Notes under the pieces: model-generated | Told to the model about the DNA's origin: nothing | The model's database searches: none | Seen by the model: the letters and a program-made list of their open reading frames with translations, nothing else | Shown here: positions 1 to 6,374 of the stretch, one piece after another | Position numbering within the stretch: the stretch's first letter is position 1 | Layout of the letters: every line of letters begins with the position of its first letter | Made by a program: the position numbers and the translations under genes | Source of the DNA: Gemmatimonadales bacterium | GTDB taxonomy: Bacteria > Gemmatimonadota > Gemmatimonadetes > Gemmatimonadales > GWC2-71-9 | Assembly: GCA_013812695.1 (NCBI GenBank) | Contig: JACCSZ010000289.1 | Coordinates: 1-6,374 of the forward strand | Length of the DNA: 6,374 nt | Direction of reading: 5' to 3'

Positions 1-620
1 CCTTGCAGCTCGATGGCCAGCCGGTTGCGACCGTCGAGCGAGGGCCGCTCTACCCGGACTCGCCAGGTCGTGTCCGACCCGGACGCCGCGAGCGTCGGGA
101 GGAGGCGAGCACGTAGCTCCGCCAGGCTCCCGGCTCCCAGCAGCGCCAGGTGCCGCTCGCGCTCCACGGCCGGGAGCCGGGCGACGCTCGCCACGAGCAG
201 GGATTCCTCGGCCACGCGGACGGGCGGTGCCGTGTAAGGGCGGAGGGAATGCTTCCAGTACTGGAAATCGCGCTCGACCCGCATCGAGCCGAGCACGAAC
301 CATCCCACCTCCACCAGCGGCGCGTTCGCCACCAGCCGGTACTCGATGGAGCGGCTCGCGCCCGAGTCGGCCACCTCCGCGGAGTCGGCGTCCCAGTCCA
401 GCCGCACCGGGCGGCCCCGGCCGTCGCGCACGGTAAACCCGACGCTCGCGTTGGCGGCATCGGCCCAGAGCTGCACGACCCGGCCGCTCTGGGGCTCGAG
501 GTAGACTTGGACCGTGTTCTCCTTCGAATCGCGGTAGAAACGGGTCTGATAGCCCCGGTAGGCCGACGTATCGTCCATCCCCGGCTCGGGAAAGGCAAGC
601 ACTGGGAGCCGAGGCCGGGG
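1..620 (-). other. Unassigned C-terminal extension of the GH65 protein (within the CDS)
   Basis: GH65 enzymes usually end soon after the small C-terminal beta domain, around 750-800 residues. Here the frame continues from about residue 735 to beyond 940. The segment starts after an Arg/Pro/Ala-rich linker (RRILPRRDTTAAAPRPR). It then looks like a beta-rich domain: YRGYQTRFYRD, NTVQVYLEP, VVQLWADAANASVGFTV, and later VGWFVLGSMRVERDFQYWK. A helical stretch follows (SVARLPAVERERHLALLGAG), then another strand-like part (TTWRVRVERPSLDGRNRL). I do not recognise the family. It could be an ancillary carbohydrate-binding or sandwich domain, or the N-terminal part of a second catalytic module fused to GH65. 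Confidence 0.6.
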
Positions 621-2822
621 AGCGGCCGCGGTGGTGTCGCGCCGGGGGAGGATTCGCCGCCCTGCCGCATCCACCACGACATCGAAGCGCTCGCCCCGGA
701 CCTTCAGGTTACGAAGCGTGAGCCGGGTGATGCGGGAGGGAAGTAACGGGGGGAACGCCGGCTCCAGGCCTCCTTCACCCAGACGGAGTCCGGTGTAGCC
801 GAAGATTACCTGTTGAAGAAATCCGCCGGCGCCGGTCACGAAGTTCACGGCGTCGTTGGTCGGTGTCTCCGACAACATCAGAAAGGGGCCGCGGAGCCAG
901 CCCTGGTAGCTGTGGGGCAGGAGCGAATCGAGCAGGGCGCGGTCGCCCAACTCGGCCGCGTCCACGGCAAGCAACGTCGAGCCCATCATCGCCCCGGGGC
1001 CGTCGGCCAAGAGGCGGCGGACGGCCTGTTCGAGCTGGGTTCGCTTGGCCCGGGCGCTCATGGCCACGCCGAGCGGATAGCTGAGCAGCGGGGTGACCGC
1101 GCCGAGCGTCGAGTCGGGAGCTCCCTCGTACGTGCGATAGAACTCGCTCGCCGAGTCGTACGGCATGTGCAGCCTGGCGGCCACGTGGCTCCATCGCGGC
1201 TCGGCCGGCTTTCCCACCCGCCCGCTCGCGGCGACGGCGATCTCCAGGTTCTTGCGCGCGACGGCGTTGGTGAAGGCATCGTCGGTCACGCCGATCAACC
1301 CTTCGTGCACCGAGACCACGTTCTCGATGTGGTAGCGGTCGGTCGCCGAGTCGTAGACGGATCGGCTGACCCAGAAGTCGGCGGTCTCCCGCATGACGGG
1401 AAACCCGTCGCGCGCGAGCCAGGCGGAGTCGCCGGTGGCCAGGTAGTACTGCCACTGCGCGAGCGCCACGTCGCCGGTGACGTGAATCTCGGAGCGTGCG
1501 TTCTGCACCGCGAAGTGGGGCGTGGTCTCCCGGCCGCGCTCGTCGGCCTCCCAGGGGTACATCGCGCCGCGGTAGCCGTGCTCCCGGGCGCGCGCGCGCG
1601 CGGCGCCCAGGGTCCGCCCGCGGAAGGCGACCAGCGAGTGCGCGATATCCGGGTGGGTGAGGAGGAGCGGTGGGAACATCCAGGTGTCCGAATCCCAGAA
1701 GATGTGCCCGTAGTAGCCGGCGCTGGAGAGCCCCATCGGCGGGATGCCGAGCCCTGTCGTCTCGTCCGCGCTCGAGAGGACGTAGAACAGCATCGAGCGA
1801 ACCACCCGCTGGAGTCGTGGATCGCCCTCGATCTCGATGTCCGTTTCCCAGCGCCGGCTCCAGGCCCGGGCGTTGTCCGCGGACAGGCGGTCGTACCCGC
1901 GAGCCCACGCCCGCTCGGCCTCCTGCGTCGCGACGGTCAGCGGCTGGGCTTCCTCGGCGGACGACACCACGCTCACGACCTGAGCGAAGCGGTAGGTCAT
2001 CCCGGGCGAGGCATCGAAGGCTACTTCCACCAGCGCCGAGTCGCCGGACGCCTTCGTGCGCGTCGTCGCCCGCGGCAGGTCGGAATCCCAGAAGACGCGC
2101 GCGGTCTGAGCCAGGATCGTCGTCCGGCCCTGGGGTGTCGAGGTCAGTGAGAGGCGTCCGCCCTGCCGCTCGGCGCGGGCCTCCCTCGATCGGAGCACCA
2201 TGTGGCCTGCATACCAGACGTGCGCGGGCCTCCAGGCCGGATCGGCGCGCTCGAGCCGGGCGAGTGCGAGCCGCCGAGGCGGCGGGCGCCCCGCGAGGGC
2301 GAAGCGCACCCGCATGCGTCCCTGATGGCGGGGACGGAGCTCGAGCCGGATGACCGTGAGGTGAGGGTCGGCACGGGAGACGAAGGACTCGACGAGGACG
2401 GCCATACGCCGGGCACCGGGCGCCCAGTCGTAGCCGGTGCGCACCGTGCCCGTGCGCATGTCGAGGACCTGGCGATAACCGTGCACCGAGCCGTCCGATG
2501 GCATGGAATCCAGCCACCGCTCGCCGTCGAACACAGCGGTGGCGTTCCACGCGGGGATCGCCGCGATGCGTGGGACGTCGCCGGGCGCTTCCTCATACAG
2601 CCCGGCCAGGAACGAGTTGGAGGCGCCGATCCCGAGGGCCGGGATCACCACGCCCAGGCGGCCGTTGCCGATGAAGGGCGACGGCGCCCGGGCGGGGTCG
2701 CTGCTCGCGAGCAGGAAGGTGCTATCGACCGCGGGGTCGGGCGCCACTTCCTGCGCGCCGGCCCGAACGACGAGGAGAGCGTGCGCGCACCACAATGCGA
2801 TCGGTGCCGCCGCCGCTCTCAC
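1..2822 (-). CDS. Secreted glycoside hydrolase family 65 enzyme (ATH1/kojibiose-hydrolase type alpha-glucosidase), C-terminus beyond window
   Basis: At least 940 residues, still open at the left edge. The start is a GTG at 2822, with GAGG nine bases upstream. It gives a signal peptide (hydrophobic IALWCAHALLVV, cleavage about AGA|QE at residue 23), so the enzyme is probably periplasmic. Order seen: N-terminal beta-sandwich about 33-300 with FIGNGRLG at 50-57; linker with DIEIEGD and RSMLFYVLSS; (alpha/alpha)6 catalytic barrel about 340-700 with HIFWDSDTW at 373-381; small C-terminal sheet with LTLRNLKVRGERFDV. E507 (VVSVHEG) sits at the GH65 general-acid position. E652 (LSETPTND, just before TGAGGFLQ) matches the general base of hydrolytic members such as Flavobacterium kojibiose hydrolase, and phosphorylases lack it. 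Inverting hydrolysis of an alpha-glucoside is therefore likely; kojibiose, trehalose or another linkage cannot be told apart here. Residues from about 735 onward are an unassigned extension. It is the second gene of an operon with the TonB receptor. Confidence 0.88.
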   Translation of the reverse strand, partial: MRAAAAPIALWCAHALLVVRAGAQEVAPDPAVDSTFLLASSDPARAPSPFIGNGRLGVVIPALGIGASNSFLAGLYEEAPGDVPRIAAIPAWNATAVFDGERWLDSMPSDGSVHGYRQVLDMRTGTVRTGYDWAPGARRMAVLVESFVSRADPHLTVIRLELRPRHQGRMRVRFALAGRPPPRRLALARLERADPAWRPAHVWYAGHMVLRSREARAERQGGRLSLTSTPQGRTTILAQTARVFWDSDLPRATTRTKASGDSALVEVAFDASPGMTYRFAQVVSVVSSAEEAQPLTVATQEAERAWARGYDRLSADNARAWSRRWETDIEIEGDPRLQRVVRSMLFYVLSSADETTGLGIPPMGLSSAGYYGHIFWDSDTWMFPPLLLTHPDIAHSLVAFRGRTLGAARARAREHGYRGAMYPWEADERGRETTPHFAVQNARSEIHVTGDVALAQWQYYLATGDSAWLARDGFPVMRETADFWVSRSVYDSATDRYHIENVVSVHEGLIGVTDDAFTNAVARKNLEIAVAASGRVGKPAEPRWSHVAARLHMPYDSASEFYRTYEGAPDSTLGAVTPLLSYPLGVAMSARAKRTQLEQAVRRLLADGPGAMMGSTLLAVDAAELGDRALLDSLLPHSYQGWLRGPFLMLSETPTNDAVNFVTGAGGFLQQVIFGYTGLRLGEGGLEPAFPPLLPSRITRLTLRNLKVRGERFDVVVDAAGRRILPRRDTTAAAPRPRLPVLAFPEPGMDDTSAYRGYQTRFYRDSKENTVQVYLEPQSGRVVQLWADAANASVGFTVRDGRGRPVRLDWDADSAEVADSGASRSIEYRLVANAPLVEVGWFVLGSMRVERDFQYWKHSLRPYTAPPVRVAEESLLVASVARLPAVERERHLALLGAGSLAELRARLLPTLAASGSDTTWRVRVERPSLDGRNRLAIELQ

Positions 2823-2831
2823 CGCCGTCCG

Positions 2832-2835
2832 CCTC
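2832..2835 (-). promoter_or_regulatory. Ribosome binding site deciding the GTG start of the GH65 gene
   Basis: GAGG (inside ACGAGGCGG) on the minus strand lies nine bases before the GTG at 2822. It sits in the 15-base gap after the receptor's TGA (2838-2840). No ATG lies in this frame near the N-terminus, and the GTG leads directly into a good signal peptide. Confidence 0.55.
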
Positions 2836-2837
2836 GT

Positions 2838-5594
2838 TCAGGGCTGCTGTTGCGCGCCACGGCCCCCGAAATCGTACTCGATCCCCACCTGGAACCGCCG
2901 CGGCAGGAGCGGGCGCGCCAGGAAGACCGGGGTGCCGCCCACGGAGACCAGCCGCGGGTTGCCCTCTTCCAGTCCTTTGCCCTGGAACGCATTGAGCAGG
3001 TCAGCGTTGAGTCTGACTCCGGTGCCCGGAAGGGCGAGGCCAACGCCGAAGTTGAAGTAGCTGTACGAGGGCAGCAGTGTGTTGTCGACCCGGGTCAGCG
3101 GGCTCTCGGTCAGGCGTGAACCGACCCAATGGAAGTCGGCCCTGAATGCGAGGCCGGCGGCCCGCTGAGGTGAATAGATCGCCACCAGGTTGCCGAGCGT
3201 CCTCGGCACCAGGGCGAGACGCTCGCCGGAGAGGCCGGCAAGGCTGTCTACGCCGCCCCCCAGCTCAGCTTGGAGGACGGTGGCGTTGCCCAGGAGCTGA
3301 AGTCCGTCGACCGGCGAGACGAAAGCTTCGACCTCGGCACCGAAGGAGCGGTTGTCCGGCGACAGGCGGACCACCCACGTCGTGCCGCCAGTCACGGGGT
3401 CTAACTCCGCTCCCTGGCCCGTAATGTTCTTGAGCTTGGTGTAAAAGGCGTTGACTGTCAGGCCCACCCGTCCGGCGGCGTACTTCACGCCGAGTTCCCC
3501 CGCCTGAACCTCTCGCGCCTCGAGGACATCGACCCGGTCCTGAGACTCGAGTTCGAGAAACTCATCGAGCGCCGGCATCTTGTAGCCTCTCGACCCCGAG
3601 CCGTAGACCGACACGTTGTCGTTCAGCCGGTAATTGAGACCCACCGAAGCCGACCAGTCGGTGATGCTCCGGTTGAAGTGCCGGAAGGTATTGTTGCCGA
3701 ACTCTTCGTTGTCGAATGTGGTCGCCGGATCGCCGTCCAGATCGAACCGTGCGGTGTTCTCCGAGTTCTGCACGAAGTCGTTGTACTCGATCCTCACGCC
3801 CAGGTCGGTCCGCAGCCGCTCCGTGAGCTGAACCTCTCCGCCCACCACTCCCGACACGATCGTGGTCTGGCCGGATCCGTTGACGTAGTTGGAAAGGAAG
3901 TTCCGGAAGCCATTGCTGGTGACGTTGACCGGGGTTCCACCCGGGGGGGTGACCACCAGGTCCAGGAAGCGCGGGTTGTCCCGGACGTCGGTCAGGATGT
4001 CGGTGAAGAACCAGCGATTGTCCTGAGTATAGTTGGCGACGTACCCTCCGACCGAGAGTGAGTGCCGTCCAAACGCCCGCCTCAATGAGAGTTGATTCTG
4101 AACCGCTGAAATCGGCTTCTCCACGTGCCACTCACCGCCGGGAGCGACCAGGCCGTTGGCGGTGTTGAAGGGGAGCCGCGCTCCCGTGGCGTCAAAGTTA
4201 TTAGTGTAGAAGAACTGGCTCGTGCTGCCGGCGGGGAAGCCGAGTCCGCCGTCGGTGGTCGAGCGGGTGGCGTAGTCCGCCACGGGTATCAGATTGAAGG
4301 GCAGGAGCGCGTTCCACTCCTGATCGTTCTGCATGGCCTGCGCGGTGTTCTGCAGGTGCCAGCCGTTCGGCAGGTCGAACGACACGTCGGCGGTGAACCA
4401 GGTCCCCTTGGTCTTGAGGCCGTTGTCGAGCGGCAGCGTCAGATCGCCGGTCGGCGTGTTGACCCGGAGATCCAGACCCTCCGACGTGCTGAAGGAGCCG
4501 TAATTGCCGAACCCGGCGACGTAGTCCGGGTTGGCTGCGTCGGTGAAGGGGAGGGGGAGGATGAACTGGTTTCGATCATCGATGTGCTTGACGGAGAAGC
4601 GGATATAGCCGTCGTCGAGCAGGCGCGTGACGCTCCCCTTCAACTGCCCGCCACGGATGCCGGGGAAGCCGGGGTCGCGCACGCCGTGGTCATAGCGATA
4701 GAACCCGCCCACGTTGAAGCGCCAGTCGTTGCCGAACGGCCCGTTCATGTTGAGGTCGTACCGGGCGAGCCCTTCGGTAGCCCCCGTCGCGCGCATCGTG
4801 CCGCCGAACTCCGGTCCACCGGACTTGTTGATGAAGTTCACGATGGCGCCCGGGGTGTTCGAGCCGAACAGGGGCGAGCTCCCACCCCGTACCACTTCCA
4901 GGCGCTCGATGTTGGCGTCGAAGCGGAACAGGTTGTCAGCGTTCATGAAGAAGGTGTGCATCGTGGGAAAGACGGGGAGACCGTCCTCCAGAAACGCCAC
5001 ATACTCCACCCCGAGAATGCCGCGGATGCTGATGTTCTGATTGACTTCCCCACCCGAGCTCTCGATTCGGGTGAAGCCCGGGACGTACCGCAACATCTCG
5101 GTCGCGCTCCGCGGCGACGACGCCTGAATCTCGGTCGCGGTCAGCGTCGTGACGGCGACGCTGGCATCGAGATTCAGCCTCGGCGTCTGGGTGCCGGTGA
5201 CGACCATGGTCTGGAGCTGCAGGGGATCCCGGCGGAGCGTGAAATCTTGGGTCGCCTGCTGACCCGCCGCGATGGTGACGCTGGCCGAGTCGGGCTGGAA
5301 TCCGAGCATCCGGGCCCGGAGAATCTGGGGTCCCACGGGAACGCGAGAGAGGACATACCCACCATCGGCGCGGGTCTGGGTGCCGATCGGGGGGCTGACG
5401 AGAAATACCTGGGCGCCGGCGATCGTCGCGCCCTCCGCGTCCACCACCCTCCCGTTGACGCTGCCGGTCTGTGCCGCCTCCTGCGCGGTCGCTACTGCTG
5501 GACGAGTGACGGACATGACGATCAGGGATGCGAGCCCGCCGGTAACGAGGCGCGCGACGGACATGGGTCGAGCCGAACGGTTGCTCCAGGCCAT
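2838..5594 (-). CDS. TonB-dependent outer-membrane receptor with CarboxypepD_reg-like N-terminal domain
   Basis: A complete 918-residue protein; large carbohydrate-type TonB receptors are about 800-1000. Residues 1-37 are a signal peptide (GGLASLIVMSV, cleavage about ATA|QE). A carboxypeptidase-regulatory-like beta domain follows at about 44-122 (GRVVDAEGATIAGAQVFL, DGGYVLSRVPVG). Then come a TonB-box-like stretch (TMVVTGT, 129-135) and the plug at about 143-260 (ATEMLRYVPGF, SIRGILG, IERLEVVRGGSSPLFGSNTPG). The rest is the 22-strand barrel, with SRGYKMPALDEF near 670 and a last strand FQVGIEYDFG before a short polar tail. It imports a ligand across the outer membrane using TonB-ExbBD energy. 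The ligand is not readable from sequence; the GH65 gene 15 bases downstream suggests an alpha-gluco-oligosaccharide. No SusD partner is next to it. An in-frame ATG exists at 5609, but 5594 is preferred because of its Shine-Dalgarno sequence. Confidence 0.95.
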   Translation of the reverse strand: MAWSNRSARPMSVARLVTGGLASLIVMSVTRPAVATAQEAAQTGSVNGRVVDAEGATIAGAQVFLVSPPIGTQTRADGGYVLSRVPVGPQILRARMLGFQPDSASVTIAAGQQATQDFTLRRDPLQLQTMVVTGTQTPRLNLDASVAVTTLTATEIQASSPRSATEMLRYVPGFTRIESSGGEVNQNISIRGILGVEYVAFLEDGLPVFPTMHTFFMNADNLFRFDANIERLEVVRGGSSPLFGSNTPGAIVNFINKSGGPEFGGTMRATGATEGLARYDLNMNGPFGNDWRFNVGGFYRYDHGVRDPGFPGIRGGQLKGSVTRLLDDGYIRFSVKHIDDRNQFILPLPFTDAANPDYVAGFGNYGSFSTSEGLDLRVNTPTGDLTLPLDNGLKTKGTWFTADVSFDLPNGWHLQNTAQAMQNDQEWNALLPFNLIPVADYATRSTTDGGLGFPAGSTSQFFYTNNFDATGARLPFNTANGLVAPGGEWHVEKPISAVQNQLSLRRAFGRHSLSVGGYVANYTQDNRWFFTDILTDVRDNPRFLDLVVTPPGGTPVNVTSNGFRNFLSNYVNGSGQTTIVSGVVGGEVQLTERLRTDLGVRIEYNDFVQNSENTARFDLDGDPATTFDNEEFGNNTFRHFNRSITDWSASVGLNYRLNDNVSVYGSGSRGYKMPALDEFLELESQDRVDVLEAREVQAGELGVKYAAGRVGLTVNAFYTKLKNITGQGAELDPVTGGTTWVVRLSPDNRSFGAEVEAFVSPVDGLQLLGNATVLQAELGGGVDSLAGLSGERLALVPRTLGNLVAIYSPQRAAGLAFRADFHWVGSRLTESPLTRVDNTLLPSYSYFNFGVGLALPGTGVRLNADLLNAFQGKGLEEGNPRLVSVGGTPVFLARPLLPRRFQVGIEYDFGGRGAQQQP

Positions 5595-5600
5595 AGGGGA

Positions 5601-5607
5601 CTCCTCC
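5601..5607 (-). promoter_or_regulatory. Strong Shine-Dalgarno sequence of the TonB receptor gene
   Basis: GGAGGAG on the minus strand ends six bases before the ATG at 5594. It overlaps the ATG at 5609 and the two codons after it. That upstream ATG has no purine-rich site in front, so the SD argues for the later start and a protein five residues shorter than the longest open frame. Confidence 0.75.
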
Positions 5608-5705
5608 ATCGTTCATCTGGGACTTTCGCGAACGAGCGCACCTCCCGGAGGGACGGCTGGGACCGCGGTGGATCGGAGCGTTTCACGGGGCACGGAGGTG
5701 ATCTC

Positions 5706-5728
5706 GGAGGCTTGGCAAAACAGCCTCC
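5706..5728. repeat. Perfect 7-bp inverted repeat with 9-base spacer, candidate operator
   Basis: GGAGGCT at 5706-5712 is the exact reverse complement of AGCCTCC at 5722-5728, separated by TGGCAAAAC. It is the clearest dyad in the intergenic region. It overlaps the candidate -35 of the rightward promoter and lies at about the start of the predicted leftward transcript. It has no T-run, so it does not look like a rho-independent terminator. It could be a regulator binding site or a leader hairpin. Confidence 0.35.
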
Positions 5729-5738
5729 CTGGCATACT
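5712..5738 (+). promoter_or_regulatory. Candidate extended -10 promoter for the PTS gene
   Basis: TTGGCA (5712-5717) and CATACT (5733-5738) are spaced by 15 bases, which is short, but TG at 5730-5731 gives an extended -10 (TGGCATACT). Transcription would begin near 5745, about 80 bases before the ATG at 5825. The -10 overlaps that of the leftward promoter on the other strand. Support is weak. Confidence 0.25.
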
Positions 5739-5762
5739 GTCACCCAGGCCCCGACAAGTCAA
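5734..5762 (-). promoter_or_regulatory. Candidate sigma70-type promoter for the receptor-GH65 operon
   Basis: On the minus strand, TTGACT (5762-5757) is followed after 17 bases by CAGTAT (5739-5734). The -35 matches the consensus in five of six positions. The -10 keeps the important second A, fifth A and last T. Transcription would begin near 5727, leaving a leader of about 130 bases before the ATG at 5594. This is pattern matching only, and the consensus of this lineage is not known to me. Confidence 0.35.
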
Positions 5763-5824
5763 TCGAATAGTGGTTCCACCGATCGTCTGCCGGCGGACCG
5801 CCGTCCGTCAGCCTGAGTGGTGAG

Positions 5825-6374
5825 ATGACCGCCAGCATCACGTCCCCTTTAGACATCTCGACCAGCGTCACGCTGCTCGCGCCGCTCTCCGGCGTCGTGG
5901 TCCCACTCGATCAGGTCCCCGATCCGGCGTTCGCCCACCGGTTGGCGGGCGACGGTGTGGCGCTCGAGCCGCTCGACCAGCGGGTCGTGGCGCCGTGCGA
6001 CGCGCGGGTGCTGCACGTGCATCGCGCCGGCCATGCGCTCACGCTCTCCGCGTCGGGGCTCGAGATCCTCATCCACGTCGGGCTCGACACGGTGACGCTG
6101 AACGGGCAGGGCTTCGATCCGCGCGTGAAGGCTGGCGACGAGGTGCGCACCGGCGACCTGTTGCTGACCTTCGACGCGGACCACGTCGCGACCCACGCGC
6201 GGAGCCTGATCACCCCCGTGTTGGTGACCAACATGGAGCGCGTCGGCGCCCTCCAGGGGCGCGCCGGCCGGGTGACCGCTGGGCGCGATGCACTCCTCCA
6301 CGTGCGCCTCGCGGCGGCCGGCCCGGCGGTGCCGGCGCCGTCGGACGGGCCGCGCGTGGAGTCGGCGCCGATGG
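5825..6374 (+). CDS. PTS glucose-type EIIA domain protein, 5' part; probably a multi-domain EIIA-HPr-EI phosphotransferase
   Basis: 183 codons are present and the frame is open at the right edge. Residues about 15-160 match the EIIA-Glc (Crr) fold throughout: LLAPLSGVVVPLDQVPDPAF, LAGDGVALEP, VVAPCDARV, EILIHVGLDTVTLNGQGF, VKAGDEVRTGDLLLTFD and TPVLVTNM. H84 (ILIHVGLDT, codon 6074-6076) is the phospho-accepting histidine equivalent to E. coli His90, and H70 (AGHAL) is the partner equivalent to His75. The protein has no signal peptide or membrane segment, so it is cytoplasmic. It passes phosphate from HPr to a membrane EIIB/EIIC for glucose or N-acetylglucosamine. A stand-alone EIIA would stop near residue 165. 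This one continues into an Ala/Pro-rich linker (AAAGPAVPAPSDGP), as in fused EIIA-HPr-EI proteins. The ATG is chosen because homology starts about 15 residues in; the upstream GAGTGG is only a weak ribosome site. Confidence 0.9.
   Translation, partial: MTASITSPLDISTSVTLLAPLSGVVVPLDQVPDPAFAHRLAGDGVALEPLDQRVVAPCDARVLHVHRAGHALTLSASGLEILIHVGLDTVTLNGQGFDPRVKAGDEVRTGDLLLTFDADHVATHARSLITPVLVTNMERVGALQGRAGRVTAGRDALLHVRLAAAGPAVPAPSDGPRVESAPM

Noticed and set aside
813..2150. A 445-residue plus-strand open frame antisense to the GH65 gene
   Set aside because: It mirrors the coding strand, has no recognisable motif and no credible ribosome site.
775..2550. A 591-residue open frame on the minus strand in another frame
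   Set aside because: It overlaps the GH65 frame, which shows clear family motifs. Its product is a low-complexity Arg/Ala/Pro/Gly string, typical of a high-GC shadow.
2823..2840. The receptor's TGA and the GH65 start are in the same frame, suggesting a readthrough fusion
   Set aside because: The GH65 protein begins with its own signal peptide and a ribosome site lies in the gap, so two separate proteins are the simple reading. The shared frame is a one-in-three coincidence.
3943..3949. Seven-G homopolymer in the receptor gene as a phase-variation switch
   Set aside because: It is short for a slippage switch and encodes Pro-Gly within an intact frame. Such runs are expected in GC-rich DNA.
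5706..5728. Intergenic inverted repeat as a rho-independent terminator
   Set aside because: There is no T-run on either strand and both flanking genes point away, so no transcript should end here.
4125..5816. A 563-residue open frame on the plus strand, antisense to the receptor
   Set aside because: It lies opposite a well-supported TonB receptor and has no recognisable domain. Third-position GC bias explains the lack of stops.
5849..6301. A 150-residue minus-strand open frame opposite the EIIA gene
   Set aside because: The plus-strand frame is an unmistakable EIIA domain, so this is its antisense shadow.

Overview
The window is visibly GC-rich and strongly biased to G or C at third codon positions, so long open frames appear opposite the real genes. 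The two exported proteins carry signal peptides, and one is a TonB-dependent outer-membrane receptor, so the organism is diderm (Gram-negative type). A high-GC aerobic soil or sediment lineage such as Gemmatimonadota fits the mix of a CarboxypepD_reg-like TonB receptor without SusD, a secreted family 65 glycoside hydrolase and a glucose-type PTS protein. That placement is inference from style, not from a marker gene.

Layout. (1) Positions 1-2822, minus strand: a large secreted GH65 enzyme whose C-terminus runs off the left edge. It carries both a general-acid Glu and a candidate general-base Glu, which points to a hydrolase (kojibiose, trehalose or another alpha-glucoside) rather than a phosphorylase. 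After the usual GH65 domains it continues for about 200 more residues that I cannot assign. (2) Positions 2838-5594, minus strand: a complete 918-residue TonB-dependent receptor, 15 bases upstream of the GH65 gene and in the same operon. (3) Positions 5595-5824: an intergenic control region of about 230 bases with no gene. It holds candidate divergent promoters that share a -10 region and a 7-bp inverted repeat. (4) Positions 5825-6374, plus strand: the start of a PTS glucose-type EIIA protein with both conserved histidines. It enters an Ala/Pro-rich linker and runs off the right edge, probably into HPr and Enzyme I domains.

How they may work together (inference): the receptor takes an alpha-gluco-oligosaccharide across the outer membrane, the GH65 enzyme cuts it to glucose in the periplasm, and the PTS takes up and phosphorylates the released sugar. 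The three genes would then form a compact carbohydrate-use locus split around one shared control region. I saw no RNA gene, CRISPR array, insertion sequence or phage feature.
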